Assembly (NCBI GenBank): GCA_003342895.1
Contig: PTFA01000011.1
Location: 6,529,045 to 6,593,044 of the forward strand
Length of the DNA stretch: 64,000 nucleotides
Reading direction: 5' to 3'
Source of the DNA: Casuarius casuarius
Taxonomy: Eukaryota > Chordata > Aves > Casuariiformes > Casuariidae
Below are positions 51,701 to 63,479 of the stretch, piece after piece. Position 1 is the first letter of the stretch; each line of letters starts with the position of its first letter. The notes beneath the pieces were generated by a model that saw only the letters and a list, made by a program, of their open reading frames with translations, was not told where the DNA came from and did no database searches. Position numbers and translations under genes: made by a program.

Positions 51701-54700
51701 TCTTGATACTAATACTGAATTTAATATTAGCCTAAACTTCTAAAGACCTCCACTGTTTTTACCTCTGAGTGTGTGGAGAAGGAAGGGGAGGGAGAGAGGC
51801 AATTACATTAATATAAACAGGAATTGCAAGTCAGTTCAAAATGCTAATCTTAGTGCTTCATTTTTAGAGTTTTTGATTGCTTTTGCTTTCTTGGTACAGC
51901 AGACAGCAATTTCTTTTCTTTTTGCATGCCCTCTATTATATATTATCTTCCTTCTGTGTGACAGTAGATACAGCCATATTATTATATAACATAAGCTAAT
52001 AACTTTCAGACTGCAAGATTGCTGTTTCCTGAGAATCTGAAGCAGTGCCATTGTCTGACTGGATAATAAGTCGAAAGTTGCAGAACACAGATTTATCCCA
52101 GTTAGAAGTTGGCAGCACAGTTGTCAACCCCGCGCCCCCCCCCCCCGAGAATGTAATGAGCAGACTTATTAGAAATACATATCTTTATATTAGCCCATAG
52201 CAAGGTTTTTTGTCACTTTTCATAAAAATTGGTTAGGGCAGGGGAAGTTATGAACAGCTGAAATAGGTTAATTATTTCACATATTTTATACCTAGAAAAA
52301 CTCGGCTTTATTCAAAAGCCTACGCAATTAAATCTTCATAAACTTAAAATTTTTATTGGTCCCTAATTAAATTAATTACTGACAAACTGAGTTGGAGTTG
52401 ATTTATATTTAGGGACCCCTTGAATATGATCCTTCAATATGATGTCTTGCACATTTCTGCCATAAATCAGTCGCTGCGAAGCTTCCACATCAGTTGATCT
52501 GTTTCATTGTTTTCACTTCTTTTCATGGATTCTAGTATGTGTGTATACATTTTATTTTTATATATATGTAAAAATATGTATATTTATTTGGAAAAATGTC
52601 TTCTAAGCCAGTCCAACCACTGGGAGACGTAAAAAGTCAAGCATAAATAGGCAAACCAAGAGAAAATTTGATAAGACAAAGGTGGTTGAACAAAGATTTG
52701 GCTAGTATAGCCAACAGTGGAATGATAGGGTTTTTTGAAGTTATTTTTTCCTCGAGTTTTGAATATATGTATTTTTTTACATACATTCACAAGAGAATAT
52801 GCTTCTCCAGTGAGACATTAAACATGCGTTTTATTCTGCAGCCTGGCCTGAAGACAATGAACTCGGATCTGCTATATACTCTAACTTATACCTCTGACGT
52901 GTGCTGGATTTAATAACACTTCTTGAGGATATTCTGTATAGTTTTCTTCCTTAGGAAAGAAATTAACATGGAGTTATATTCCAGGATCAGAAATTATAGG
53001 GTTTAATGCTAAACAATTATAACTTAAACTGTAAAGGGATTTAGTTTAAATGCTAATGAGATCCATAAACAGTCTTGATTATGGCCAGGGGGTGCCAATT
53101 AGAAATATAAAGACAAAGACTCTAAAAAGATCACTTCATTTCCTCTACCCATGTTGCTGCTTTTCCATACCTGCTGTGGTAGAATTGTAGCTGTATTTGA
53201 AAAGCTGACAAATGGCTCTCTTCCAAAGCTTCCTGCCAATATAAATTAATACTTATCATAAGACTTACTCCAATGGTACGAAAGCACAGTCCTGTGAGAG
53301 AACCTTGAAGAAAAACAGTAGTTTTGGCTCCTATACAGCAGATTGGAAGATGTTCTAATGGTATGTATTAATTATAAAGCACTCTATTATTGTTTTTTTG
53401 CTAGACCTAATATTTTCTTTGTCCATGACAATAGCATCATATTTGTTAAGGAGGGAGTACCTGTCTCAGAGGAAATGGTATCTAGAGGAAAATTAATCAC
53501 TCTGTTAGTATAAAGTGTCATTATTTTAATTAACTATATTTCATTTGTAGAGCTAAAAGGGCATTATTACTCCTGTTTTATTCCCGATAGATTACAAATG
53601 TCACAGAGGACAAAATAAAATTTATTTATTTATTTATCTTTCCTTGACCAGGAAAAGATTATGGTTTGTTTGCTTACAAAGCACAGGTTCTGCAGTGCCT
53701 AATTAGATTTCACTTTAAGATTCAGATTTTCATCTTGTAAGTTCCCAGGTTTTAAATCTTAGCTACTGGCTGTCAAAAAAAGGAAGCCAAAACCAGAGTT
53801 GATGTCAGAACTTGCTCTTCACTAAGTTTATTCAGAAATGAAATGAATGTGCTTAACAGAGATGTGTGTGAGTAGAAAGTAGGTATGTCAGACCCTGGTA
53901 GCTAGTAAGTGCCATGGTCCTTTTAACGAAATAGTTTGCTTAGGAAAATACTTCCTGTAAAACTGGGAAACAGGACCTAGTAGTGTTGTTAGCCAAGAGA
54001 ATTAAAAACCATTCCATTCCCACGAGGAAGTGTAGAAACTGCTATTGAAACAAAGCAAAGATGATTCTGTAAGTTGGTGAGATTGAAAACGGGTAAGCAT
54101 AACTATAGTCTCTAGGCCAGCTGCCTGTGGTAATCAAGAGGCCCTAGGTCTTTGACTAAAATGCAAGGTCCTATGACTAAGGAGATCTCTCAGACTACAG
54201 ATGACAGTTCACTTCTTATACATCTGAGGCTCTGTACCAGCTCCCTTAAAATCAGTAACTTCATCAGTGTAAAATCAATGTCAGAAAAGATTTGACCCAT
54301 GTTTGGACTCTTCAACATGTTTGTTTTATGAGGAGTTTCTAAATAACACTGGGGTAGGGTTGATTTGTATTGAACTGACCTGATATATTTCCAAAGACCA
54401 TAACAGAGCTGGAAAACATTTCCTTTCCGTGAATTTTGTTTTTCTCTTTTTTCTTTTTTTTTNCTTGTCAAATAAGAGATTTTGCTTTTTTACTTTTTCC
54501 TCTGGTGTCCCTGCCCCCCCATATGTTTTTTGTCTTTTTTTTAAACTTGCGATGTCGTTCATGATGTGTGAACATCCAGAACAAAGCTGTTGATGGCAAA
54601 TGATTGCCTGTTTCTGGGAAAGGAATAACTGGATCCATAATCCAGTATATTTTTAAGGTGCAGGCAACTGAGCCTCTGGTTGCTTTGAGATATTGCAGTG

Positions 54701-55267
54701 GATATATAAGGAGGATGTTTTTGTCAATTAGTGACTATGCAAAATATACTATCCTGAGGAAATCCTGATTACAAGTAAAATTTTAAGGCAACTCAATACA
54801 GTCTCAGTAAAATCTCACTCTGTTGTTCTTTAGCTGAAGTTATTCATTCAAAAATTGCTGTTTGAAAATGTAATTTTAAAGTCACCCTGTAAGCATGAAC
54901 TGAATCTGGCACAATTCCAAGGTTGAACTCTTTTTACCCCACAGAATTCTTTACCTAGATAAGACTTAGTTATATTTGGTAAGATCTCTCTTAAGTGGAA
55001 ATAACATTGGCTTCATTCCTGCTAATGGTAAACAGTTCTTAAAGGAGTATAGTAGATGTTTGCTTTATTGCTTCAGTTTGTGGCATGCTTTATCTACTGC
55101 AGTGGTCTTCCTATAATATATTGTATAGCAGAAATCCATGCTGCATGTTATTCTGTTTCTCATTTCTACAGACTTNTGCTGCTGACGTTCGATTACACTA
55201 ATAATTTACTCTGGCTTACTGTTTCTCAAGAACATTAGGAAATGTAGGATATTTCAAGTCATGTTTG

Positions 55268-55291
55268 TTTTTTTTTTTTTTTTTTTTTTTT
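55268..55291 (+). repeat. Poly(T) run of 24
   Basis: An uninterrupted run of 24 T followed by agctaacc. It could be the reversed tail of a minus-strand retroposon, but nothing recognisable lies to the right of it. Confidence 0.9.
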
Positions 55292-58261
55292 AGCTAACCT
55301 TCATATTTCTTTTTGTATAAATTCCAGTAGTAGCAACATATTCTAGTAGTTAGTTCTGCTGCTCTCTGCTAATGTAATGGTGAACAAGACAGTAATAGAT
55401 TAATTAAACTTTTTCCTTAAAGATAACCTAAGGTCACACAGTGACATCTGTTTAGACAGTGTACAACATTGTAGGCTGGTAAATGTAGTTTTGCCATCAC
55501 TATTTATGAGCCCCAGGTGTTGTGGTAAGCTAAGAATGCAGGTTAGCTTCTTGTGGCCTGTCTGGAGCTCTGTTCTAGCTTGTTCGGCTGTGAGAGTGCT
55601 TACGTAATGACCAGGTGATTATTATTGCTTTAACTTCTGCTTTGCTATGTACAACTGTGTGGTGTAACATCTATTGACAAGCACTTGTACAGTATAGAAT
55701 GAACTATTTATGACCCCAGAATAAAAATGCAGCATAGAGGAGTACAGACATGGGATGATACCAAAGGTCGCTATTGATTGCTAATTGGTCATTTTTGGTC
55801 ATTAGAGGAATGCAGCCTGGAGAGCTGAATTAAAACTGGATAATAAAGAGAACAAAGAAGAGGTAGCCAACGCATGTGAAATACTATATATAGGAAATTC
55901 AGATGCAGCTCAAAAAAGAAAGAATGAGGTGTCAAGCATGTTAGAAAATGTATAAACCCCAAGCGGATCTTAAAATGANGAGGAAAGAGTAGGGCTATAG
56001 CAAGCTTGTGGCATCCCAGATCCCTCCCTGGGAGGAGTGTGATTTCGATGGTGGATATTTCTTCTTCCTCATTCTAGGATCCATTTGGGATGTTTTTGTA
56101 CATTTTATAACACACTCTACACCTCTCTCACCTGGGCAAATTTATATTCACAATGGAAATGGTGTTCTAGCAATTTGCAGTATGTACAACATAAAGTTCT
56201 TCCCAAGGGTCAGAATCATCCAGCTATGGGAACAGAAGTGATACTTAAGGGGTCAGTCAGATGTGTGAGCAGAAACACTTAAAGCAAATTGGAGAGTGGG
56301 AATCCATCTGTGTTCAGAAGGCCAGTGCATAATTTGTCTTCCACTTCAATTCAACTTGTATCATTTTTAGCACTCTCTGTGATACAATGCTTTATCTTTT
56401 GGGAAGAAGAGAAGGAAATGTGNGAGAAACATTCATTTTATGTAATTTTTTTCTTGCATTCTTGTACTAGATTTGAATCAGTATTTCAATACGTCGTTAA
56501 TAAAGTAGCAATGACTTCTGAAGATGAGTGGGAAAGAATTATGTTTGTCCAATGACCTCTTTCAATTGGCAAAAGCTAAAATTTGAGGTGTTAAGTCTTT
56601 CTTCCTCATGCCCACAAAATCTTGGGGCCNTATCAGAACTGCGTATTGGTACAACACTTTGATTTGCACATCTGTCTCTCTATTGGCAGAGTTTCTCTCT
56701 CCTGCATGTATTGCTTGTTTGCTGTATTAGTACTGAAAAAAAATGTCAGAAAGTAGACTTTTCCATTTGGAAAAGTTTGTTAGTCTTTATCAATCCCACC
56801 TGTCTGAATGAGTGCTGCGTTAGCTGTGTCTCTCCTGGAGCCTGGACCTAGGTTTTAAACACAAAATGGACAGTATATATAGAAAAATCAGAAGGATTCA
56901 TGCCTTTTGGTGTGAGGGTAACTTCAAAAAGAAAAGCCATTTAAACTGTTAAAATAATACTAGATAAACAATATAGAAGTGGTAGAGGAGTAGGATGTTA
57001 GTAATGTTGCAAAGCTATGTAAAATGCATCATCACACATGTTCTGTTGACACAACTTAATCACAAAAAGAGAATTCTTTTCCTTGTGGCACACCAGTAGT
57101 TGCAGAAGTAGAAAGAAATTTGGCCTGCAGTAATGCTATTTTGTATATACAGAAAGTTTTACTACTTTCCCTCTGTGTTTGATGGAAAGATTTGAATAAA
57201 TACTGGAGACTATCCAGAAGCATCTTGAATAATAATCATCTGCTTTTAACCTGGCAGTAAAGAGATTGGTTTCCTTTAAAACCAGTTAATTTTCCACTCA
57301 GTATAGCTTCCCAGTGGAAGTCCCAGACAGACTGTCTACCAAAATCTTCACATGGCTAACAGCGTGAGGACTTACTGAATACCTCAGAGTTGAGCAAAGG
57401 AGAAAAGTGTCTCTCCAGAGGTCACCATCACTCAATCAAAAGATGGAATGAAACTTCGTCCCTNGGTGACTCAGTTATCAGTCTTGCCTGACCTTTCTGG
57501 CTGGCTCATGCTGACCACTGGACCAGTGGATTGCCGGGTACCAGCATGGCTCTGCTGTTGGTTACGTGACAGGAGGCCAGCATGGGAAACTACTCAAATG
57601 ATTAAATTGTGTATGTCTCCTGAGCAAGAGATTGGCAGATGTAGACCAGCTCATTAGAACTGTGAAATGCTTTTACAACTAGTATTAAATGTGGAAAACT
57701 GTCTTGGGCATGCCTTTATGTGAATAGAGGGTATAAGTTTAGTTAATGACCTCTCACTTTTACGGTTTTACATAAAACTTATTCGTAAGTGAGAAGGGGT
57801 TGTGTTTTAGGTTTCAGTGACAAGACTGTGTTCTATGTGCTGCCCTGTAGTAAATGAGAGGTAATTGATGAAAATGTTTTCACTCTGAATGGCTCCAGAA
57901 AGGGTTGACCTGTGTATAAGCATTTATTCTTGTCTTTTATTTTTCCTGGAGTTCTGCTGTAGTGAAGATTGGGTTTCAGGATGTTCTTACCAGTAGTCTC
58001 TGTTAGGCCTATAGTCTGTTTCCACTAGATAACAGGCAAAAAGATCTTTATATGTGAGAACTAAAATATTTTTTCACTCTTATCTGTCCTTTGGATTGTA
58101 CACTAGTCATGAGATCAGCCTTTCCCTCTTCATCAACAGAGTGTCATAGAATCATCTAGATTGGAAGGGACCTGCAGAGGTCATCTGGTCTAGCATGCTG
58201 CTCAAGAGTGGTCTAATTAGATCAGGTTGCTCAGGGCAGTGTCAAGTCTTGAACACCTGGA

Positions 58262-58655
58262 ACACCTCTTGAAGGTGATAGAGAGTGGCCTTGCAATGAC
58301 TTTGGTCAGCACCCTTAGATGTATCCCCTCTGGTCTGGACTTGTCTGTATCCAAGCAGGTTAAGTGATTTTGAACTCTTTGTTCCTGTACTGAGGGTACT
58401 GCTTCACTCTCTCAGACTCTGTTAGGAGACTGGGTCGGGTACCTGAGAGGCATGGGGACAAGCCTTACTGGTAAAAACAGGCACAAAAAAAAAAGGTGGG
58501 GGGGAGGGGGAGGAGGGAAGTTTGAACACCTCAGCCTTTTCCCTATTGCTTGTCACTGGGTCTTNTACCCCACTGAGCAATGGGCCCACGCTCTCCTTAG
58601 CCTTCCTTTTGTTACTGATGTGGTTATAGAAACCTTTCTTGCTGTCCTCCATCTC
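58262..58655 (-). pseudogene. CR1 ORF2 linker and RT start, remnant
   Basis: On the minus strand one frame carries SKKGFYNHISNKRKAKESVG and GPLLSGV, then REKAEVF and VFTSK, the familiar stretch of CR1 ORF2 between the endonuclease and RT domains. Further left, another piece reads TDKSRPEGIHLRVL and ARPLSI, matching the RT-entry motif usually seen as 'GPDGMHPRVL...KPLSII'. Between KAEVF and VFTSK, where the family has a short NAFFAS-like segment, this copy has a low-complexity stretch encoded by A-runs and G-runs. The catalytic FADD region is deleted, and one codon contains an N. It is not functional. Confidence 0.85.
58495..58517 (+). repeat. G-rich tract inside CR1 remnant
   Basis: Ten A (58,485-58,494) are followed by G-runs of 7, 5, 2 and 3 separated by single A. 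The G-run pattern could fold as a quadruplex on the plus strand. It replaces or interrupts the conserved CR1 coding segment, so it arose after insertion, or is a sequencing or assembly artefact. Confidence 0.8.
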
Positions 58656-58699
58656 CCTAGCTGAGCTTTGGCTTTCCTACTCTATTCCACTGGACCCTC

Positions 58700-58980
58700 T
58701 TTGAAGAGTGAGGGCTACCGAGCAAGAAAGGTATACAGTTGCCAAAGAGGTGCAAGAGTATCTTTACAAACAGCTCTAGTGAAGAGGGCTTTAAACTAGA
58801 TACGCCAGGAGACTTTCGCCAGAACCTGAAGATAAGTGAGGGAAAAAGAGGTGGAGCAGGTGTGCCTTGGGGACAGCATGTCAGGGGAGGTGTCGTCCCC
58901 CCCCCCCCCCCCCCCCCCCCGGGAAAAGCAGCACAACTTCAGGCTCATCTCAAATGCCCAGACTTGGGCAATGGCGTCAT
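58700..58980 (+). mobile_element. CR1-type LINE 5' fragment, plus strand
   Basis: The words aaacagctctagtgaagagg, ctttaaactaga, cagaacctgaagataagtg and then ctcatctcaaatgcccag occur in the order seen near the 5' end of old amniote CR1 elements. There, 'aactctagtgaag(a/g)(a/g)ggctttaaactag' precedes the start of ORF2 ('...ctcaa(g/a)tgcctatac...'). The piece is on the plus strand, opposite to the CR1 remnant immediately to its left. A run of 24 C sits inside it. I base this on remembered family patterns without an alignment. The right boundary is uncertain. Confidence 0.5.
58897..58923 (+). repeat. Poly(C) run of 24 followed by GGG
   Basis: Twenty-four uninterrupted C (58,897-58,920) followed by three G. 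Open frames crossing it appear to encode polyproline, which is an artefact of the homopolymer. Such runs are often mis-sized in assemblies. Confidence 0.95.
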
Positions 58981-58984
58981 CCCC

Positions 58985-61900
58985 TGGAGCTCTGTCTGGG
59001 TGGAGGCCTCCAATGCACCATGGGCATCAGCATCAGTTGGTGTTGGAGCGTATGCTCTGCTGTGTGCTGAGACCACTGCTGCACAACCTCCAAGCAGCCC
59101 TACCCAGGCTTGAGCTGCAGGGCTGGGCCCATCTCCACTAACTGCTGTGGCAAGGGCTGTATCTCTTCACTGCTGCTGTCTGTGATCTTGATCCTCCCCA
59201 CTCAGGAGGCAGCCCTTTCCAGCAGCAGCATGGATCTGGAGATGCCAGAAAAAGCTCTCAGGAGAACTGGGGACGCAGAGCCCAGAGCTGCTGCACACAC
59301 AGAGAGCACTAGCCACAAAGTGCAGCCCTGATGGCGGGCTGGCACCCTGCCCCACCAACTGCCAAACTCCTGTGTGACTTGCCCAGCTAACCATTGGACC
59401 CCTGTTTGCAGTGCTCCATAGGGAGCAAAGGGCTCCCCTCTTCTTCCGTCCCTCCCTGTCTCATGAGACTACAAACCCACCAAAGCACCTTGTAGATGTG
59501 GCTCCCTTAGCTAAGAGCGCTCTTGCCTGCTTCTGTTGCCTTCACAATGAAACACATTTTTCATGAGTGTGGGTGAGGCTGCTAACCTTCTGGTCCCGAG
59601 GGTGGTCTGTGATTAAAAGAACATGGAACAGGGCAGTGTGATCAATTTTCTTGTTTGTTCTGCGGTAGTGGGGAGTGGCTGAGGTCATCCTCTGTTTGAT
59701 TTGCTCCTTAAGACTTGGTAGTTGAAGTATAGAGCAACTGCCATTAAGTACAGAGCATTTTGTGGCTAGCTCCACGTGCCTGCGCTGTAACTGCAGCATG
59801 ACTACTTGGAGGCGTAGAGAAGGGAAAGGAGACAGTAAAGAGATGGATATAGCTCCATGATATAAACACCATTGCCCCATCTTACAGTAGCCTCTCCAGG
59901 AGAGTCTCATAGTGGACTTCTGAAGTATTATATGGGTACAGAGGTTGTCTGTTATGGAGTATTTTCTGACAGAAGGAGGAAGAAAAGATGGTAATCAGCA
60001 TCCACTGTGGAGTGAGTACTTCTCCATCTGTTTNCTGTCGCAATTGGAACTAGAAGGCAAAGAGTCTAGAAGAAAGCAAAAGATTAATCCTGTGAGGAGT
60101 TGGTACTAGCAGAAACAGCCAGGGAATTCTCATGTGGAGCTCCCAACATCCACTGTGGCAGAAGCTGAGGAAGATGAGAAGAGGTAGATAGAAGTTGTTT
60201 TGAGGAAACAGGGAAAAAGTTTGTAAGGAGTAAAAGAACAGAAACTGGGTCATGAGGTTAGGCAGAGACACTTGTGCTAAGCGTGGTGCTGAGCATGGCT
60301 TTTTTCATGAAAGCCGAACCTGCCAGTGCAGTGTCATGGGATTTTCCAAAGCCCTCCTTCAGCCCGTGGCGTTGGATAGGCACCTTGCTGCCTTTGCATT
60401 TGTCATGAAAGATAGAGCAAGCCTCAGTGATCCTGATGGTTCTTTGGTATTCTCCAAGCTGTGACAAGTCTTGAAAGCAGTAGCAGCTAATCTCAGATTG
60501 CTGGAAGGCATGCTCAGTGGTTCCTGAGTGGAAGCTGAAGAATTAGTAATTGTCCATGAGCATCTTGTTTGTTAGGATTCCCTGCCAAAAGGTGTTGATA
60601 GCATCACATTCATTGTGTAACTGTGTGGCAGAATAATTGCACAATCCCACGGGTTTCCTTTGGACGTCCTGCTTTCAGCTGTGGTGTGGATGGACATACC
60701 TTATCTACTTGATTTGGTCCTGGGGTGGGAAATGAAGGTGGGAATGCATTTATAATTTCATAGCATATTTCTATAGAACAAGCTTGATTCAGGTACCTGT
60801 GGAGATAGTGATCCATTTTTATTCTGTATCTCAGTGTTGAATCTTTTGTGTGCACTGCATGGTAGGAGTGTGTGTGTGTGCGTATCTGTGAGTGTATTCT
60901 TAGATCACTAGTTTGGGGCAGGGGGAAGGGTAGCAGGTCATCTTAAGAGTCTTTGATCACAGAAGCCCTGGAGGATCCTAGTACTTGTAACTGACATAAA
61001 ATAAATGAAATATTCCTTCAGGTAAAAGTGTGACCATTTGATAAGTTTGCCTCACTTGATCACTTAGCAGGTCTCCTCACTGAAGAGGGAGGACAGCAGA
61101 ATTAGAAGGGCGGTAGGCATGAATAGCACGTTAGCTTAAAATCTCGTGCAGTAAAATCCTCATTTTCTCTGTCTTATCTTATCCAGCTTGACAAGTCTAT
61201 AAGAGATTGTCTTTACAACTTTTAAATAGTGATCTTCCTTAGTTCTGAGTGTTTGCTCGAACTGCAGAATGCACAGATAGGTTCTGCCTTAATGTACTTG
61301 AATAAACTTTTTTAGCTTAATGTTCCCTTCAGGGATTCAAATCCACAATATTCAGTCTTTTCTTCTTCCTNCTTTTGTCTCTGAAAACATCAGCATATCT
61401 TTAAGTATTTCCACTTTATCCTCGGGCAGTTTGTCATGAGGTATTTCTCCTGCTCTGTGAACTTTCCCCAAAGCTAGTTTTCTCTTTCTTTTCTTCTAAG
61501 TGTGCTCCCTCTCACCCCCCGATTTATTCTATGCTTGGTTCCACGTCAGCTCCCTTGCTACAGCCTTGGCAGTTTTGTGAGTCTGCTGTTTGAAAAAAAC
61601 ACAATGAGCTTTTTCTTGCCCCATTCCTAAAAACTGTCTTCTATATGAGTAATTGGGAGATTGGGTTTCTATAGAGGGAGAAACTTTTCAGAGGCTGAGG
61701 CCCTGATGCTGCAGATGCATATATTTATATGTATATGTGTGTGTATGTGTATATACAACGGAAAAAAGCACACATATGTATATATGTGTAACTTAAAGGA
61801 TGATAACAATCTCTTTGATCGGGATAGTATCATTGACGTGCTAATGTCAGTCATATGTGTTGGGTTTGCAGGATCAGGACCTTAAAATATTTGCTGAAAG

Positions 61901-63475
61901 AGCTTGTCAGGCCTTTTCTAATTATTGTAATGTAATCATAGAGAAGAGAAAATGGATGCAGAAGAAATTGCATAAGTCAAAGACTTTTCCCTAGAAAATT
62001 ACCAGGTTAAGTTGTGCTAGTTTCAGTATCGTGTTACATGTCCTTAGGGTTTTAGCTAAGTATTTTTCTCTGCAGAAAAGATTCTCNGTCTATACGTTAA
62101 TAGCCTAAAACCAAGCGACCTTGTTCACTATTCTTTGTACTCATTTGTTTCAGTAAAAATGGGTATCAGACTATCTTCTTGATCTGACAGTTACCGGTAT
62201 AAATGACTAGACGAGATAAAAAGTGGTAAGGAGTATTTTTTTCAGGACTCCTGCTTTTCTTCATTCTTCAGGATCACCATTTTCTGTAGTTCTCTAGAGT
62301 CTTTGTTCCGTTTCCTTTGTCTTCCCCTAGCACAAGCAAATGTTGCCAGTAGCATGGAATGTTTTTACAGCTTCAGAATGGCACTTTTTCCTCAGGATTA
62401 TTTCCATGCTTCAGTGCTGTTCTTCTCCATCACTAAACAAGGTAAAATGCTGTAGTCATACTGAAATTAGTAGTTTACCTTTGCATTAAGTCTTATTTGT
62501 ATATGTTTGTCATTTGGGTTAAGCTCCTCAGCCTGGAAACAAAGTCAACAAATGCTGTTGTCCAGAACAGTGGGTGAGTAACTACCTTAAACAATTTTCT
62601 TTGCCTCAAATACCAGACTGACAGGTTCCAGGGAATGATGAAGGGTGGAAGAATGTTGGTATGCTTTATTTGAAAGAAGCGACTGTTTGCTTCTACTCTT
62701 AAGACACCTTTCTGCTGAATTTTCTGTCCAGTGCAATGAAACATTGAATTCATTACCATCAGATCAAGGTGATTTTGGCTGCCACAAGTAAAATCTTGGA
62801 AGGAAGTGAATGTCATAACAGTGCTTAATATTAAATCAAAAGAACTGTAGTTCTTTCCGTGGTGGTTGTAAAGGAGTACTATGTTTCTGGTTTTGCTGAT
62901 TAGCTTTTCATAATGCATGAGGTGAAATACTTTGTTTACCACCTATTGGTTTTTTTGCTTCTCCATGTTGCTTGAACTTTGTTTGCGTCCTTGATAACAT
63001 TATTAAAAAAAAAAAAAAAAAAACAGTTTTGGGTTTCTTCTTCCCAAATTATAGTTCAGAAATAGTCAGTGTAAATCAATCTTGTAGTCTGTAGCCATCT
63101 TTCAGCTGACGTTCAGTGATTTTCAGTTTTTTGTCTTTCTTGATGCAGAATCTTTGATTCACAAGTATCTTTCATATATACACTGTCAAGACAGCTGAAT
63201 GAGATTTTGATTTGGCTGAGGATAGTTGTGTTATCTCTTTAGCTTGCTAAACTTAGTTCTGTCCTTTTTTTTGTATTTCAGTGTGTAGCTTCTTACAATA
63301 ATGTTCTTGCCCTATTCAGAAAACAGTTTTCATAAAACCCAGCCAAACTGATTCGTAGCTATAGAAGCAAACATACAATATCTGTAAATTCATCTTTGGC
63401 AAAGAGACAAATACACAGAAATGTAAAGACCTACAGAATAAGAATTAAATAATTCTCTTGCTAATATATGATGTA
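58985..63475. other. Noncoding stretch, partly unexplained
   Basis: Positions 59.0-59.5 kb are moderately GC-rich, with low CpG and no recognised content. From 59.54 to 60.86 kb several minus-strand frames of 70-122 codons follow one another (59,542-59,910; 60,050-60,271; 60,258-60,467; 60,610-60,855). They are in different frames and I recognise none; a decayed transposon is possible but not shown. A 149-codon minus frame at 62,493-62,942 also has no recognisable domain. A TG repeat lies at about 60,868-60,882, and A19 at 63,005-63,023. Confidence 0.55.
61718..61790. repeat. TA/TG microsatellite cluster
   Basis: Alternating tatatg and gtgtgt blocks, with a short purine-rich interruption (acggaaaaaagc) in the middle. 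The two halves are partly complementary and could fold back on each other. The ORFs of 74 and 61 codons on opposite strands across it are by-products. Confidence 0.8.
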
Positions 63476-63479
63476 TGGT

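Larger units (their letters stand above)
39130..58140. other. Long noncoding stretch right of CpG island
   Basis: About 19 kb of AT-rich DNA with no supportable gene, possibly first-intron sequence of a rightward gene. The longest frame is 159 codons at 43,008-43,487 (plus). It is hydrophobic and serine-rich with no recognisable family and no coding signature, and a frame of that length is not surprising by chance in 64 kb. Simple repeats include T10 then A18 at 39,766-39,793, a TTTTTTG-rich tract at about 44,438-44,470, and A-runs at 48,736-48,753 and 49,051-49,066. C-runs occur at 50,854-50,863 and 52,135-52,146, and a T-run at 55,268-55,291. Acceptor-like pyrimidine tracts ending in CAG occur (for example near 40.32, 42.97 and 55.16 kb), but none is followed by a convincing exon. 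Confidence 0.65.
58143..58680 (-). mobile_element. CR1 LINE with large internal deletion
   Basis: The left end (tcatagaatcatctaga, ttggaagggacctg, tcatctggtctag) is the reverse complement of a CR1 3' end. Only about 120 bp later, near 58,262, the sequence becomes the start of the ORF2 RT region, and from there to about 58,680 it is the ORF2 segment between endonuclease and RT. Roughly 2 kb normally separating these parts is missing. Both parts lie in the same orientation, so one element with an internal deletion is the simplest reading; two nested or adjacent truncated copies are possible. Divergence is greater than in the copy at 18.4 kb. Confidence 0.85.

Noticed and set aside
55806..55955. 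Acceptor-like AG followed by a hydrophilic 49-codon frame (starts RNAAWRAELKLDN)
   Set aside because: It looks protein-like, but the segment is simply purine-rich. There is a stop immediately upstream, no convincing donor or polyadenylation context downstream, and no recognised similarity.
58739..59113. 124-codon plus-strand frame with a polyproline stretch
   Set aside because: The polyproline is the translation of the 24-C homopolymer, and the start of the frame lies in CR1-like 5' sequence. All three plus frames are open across the C-run, which is typical of an artefact.
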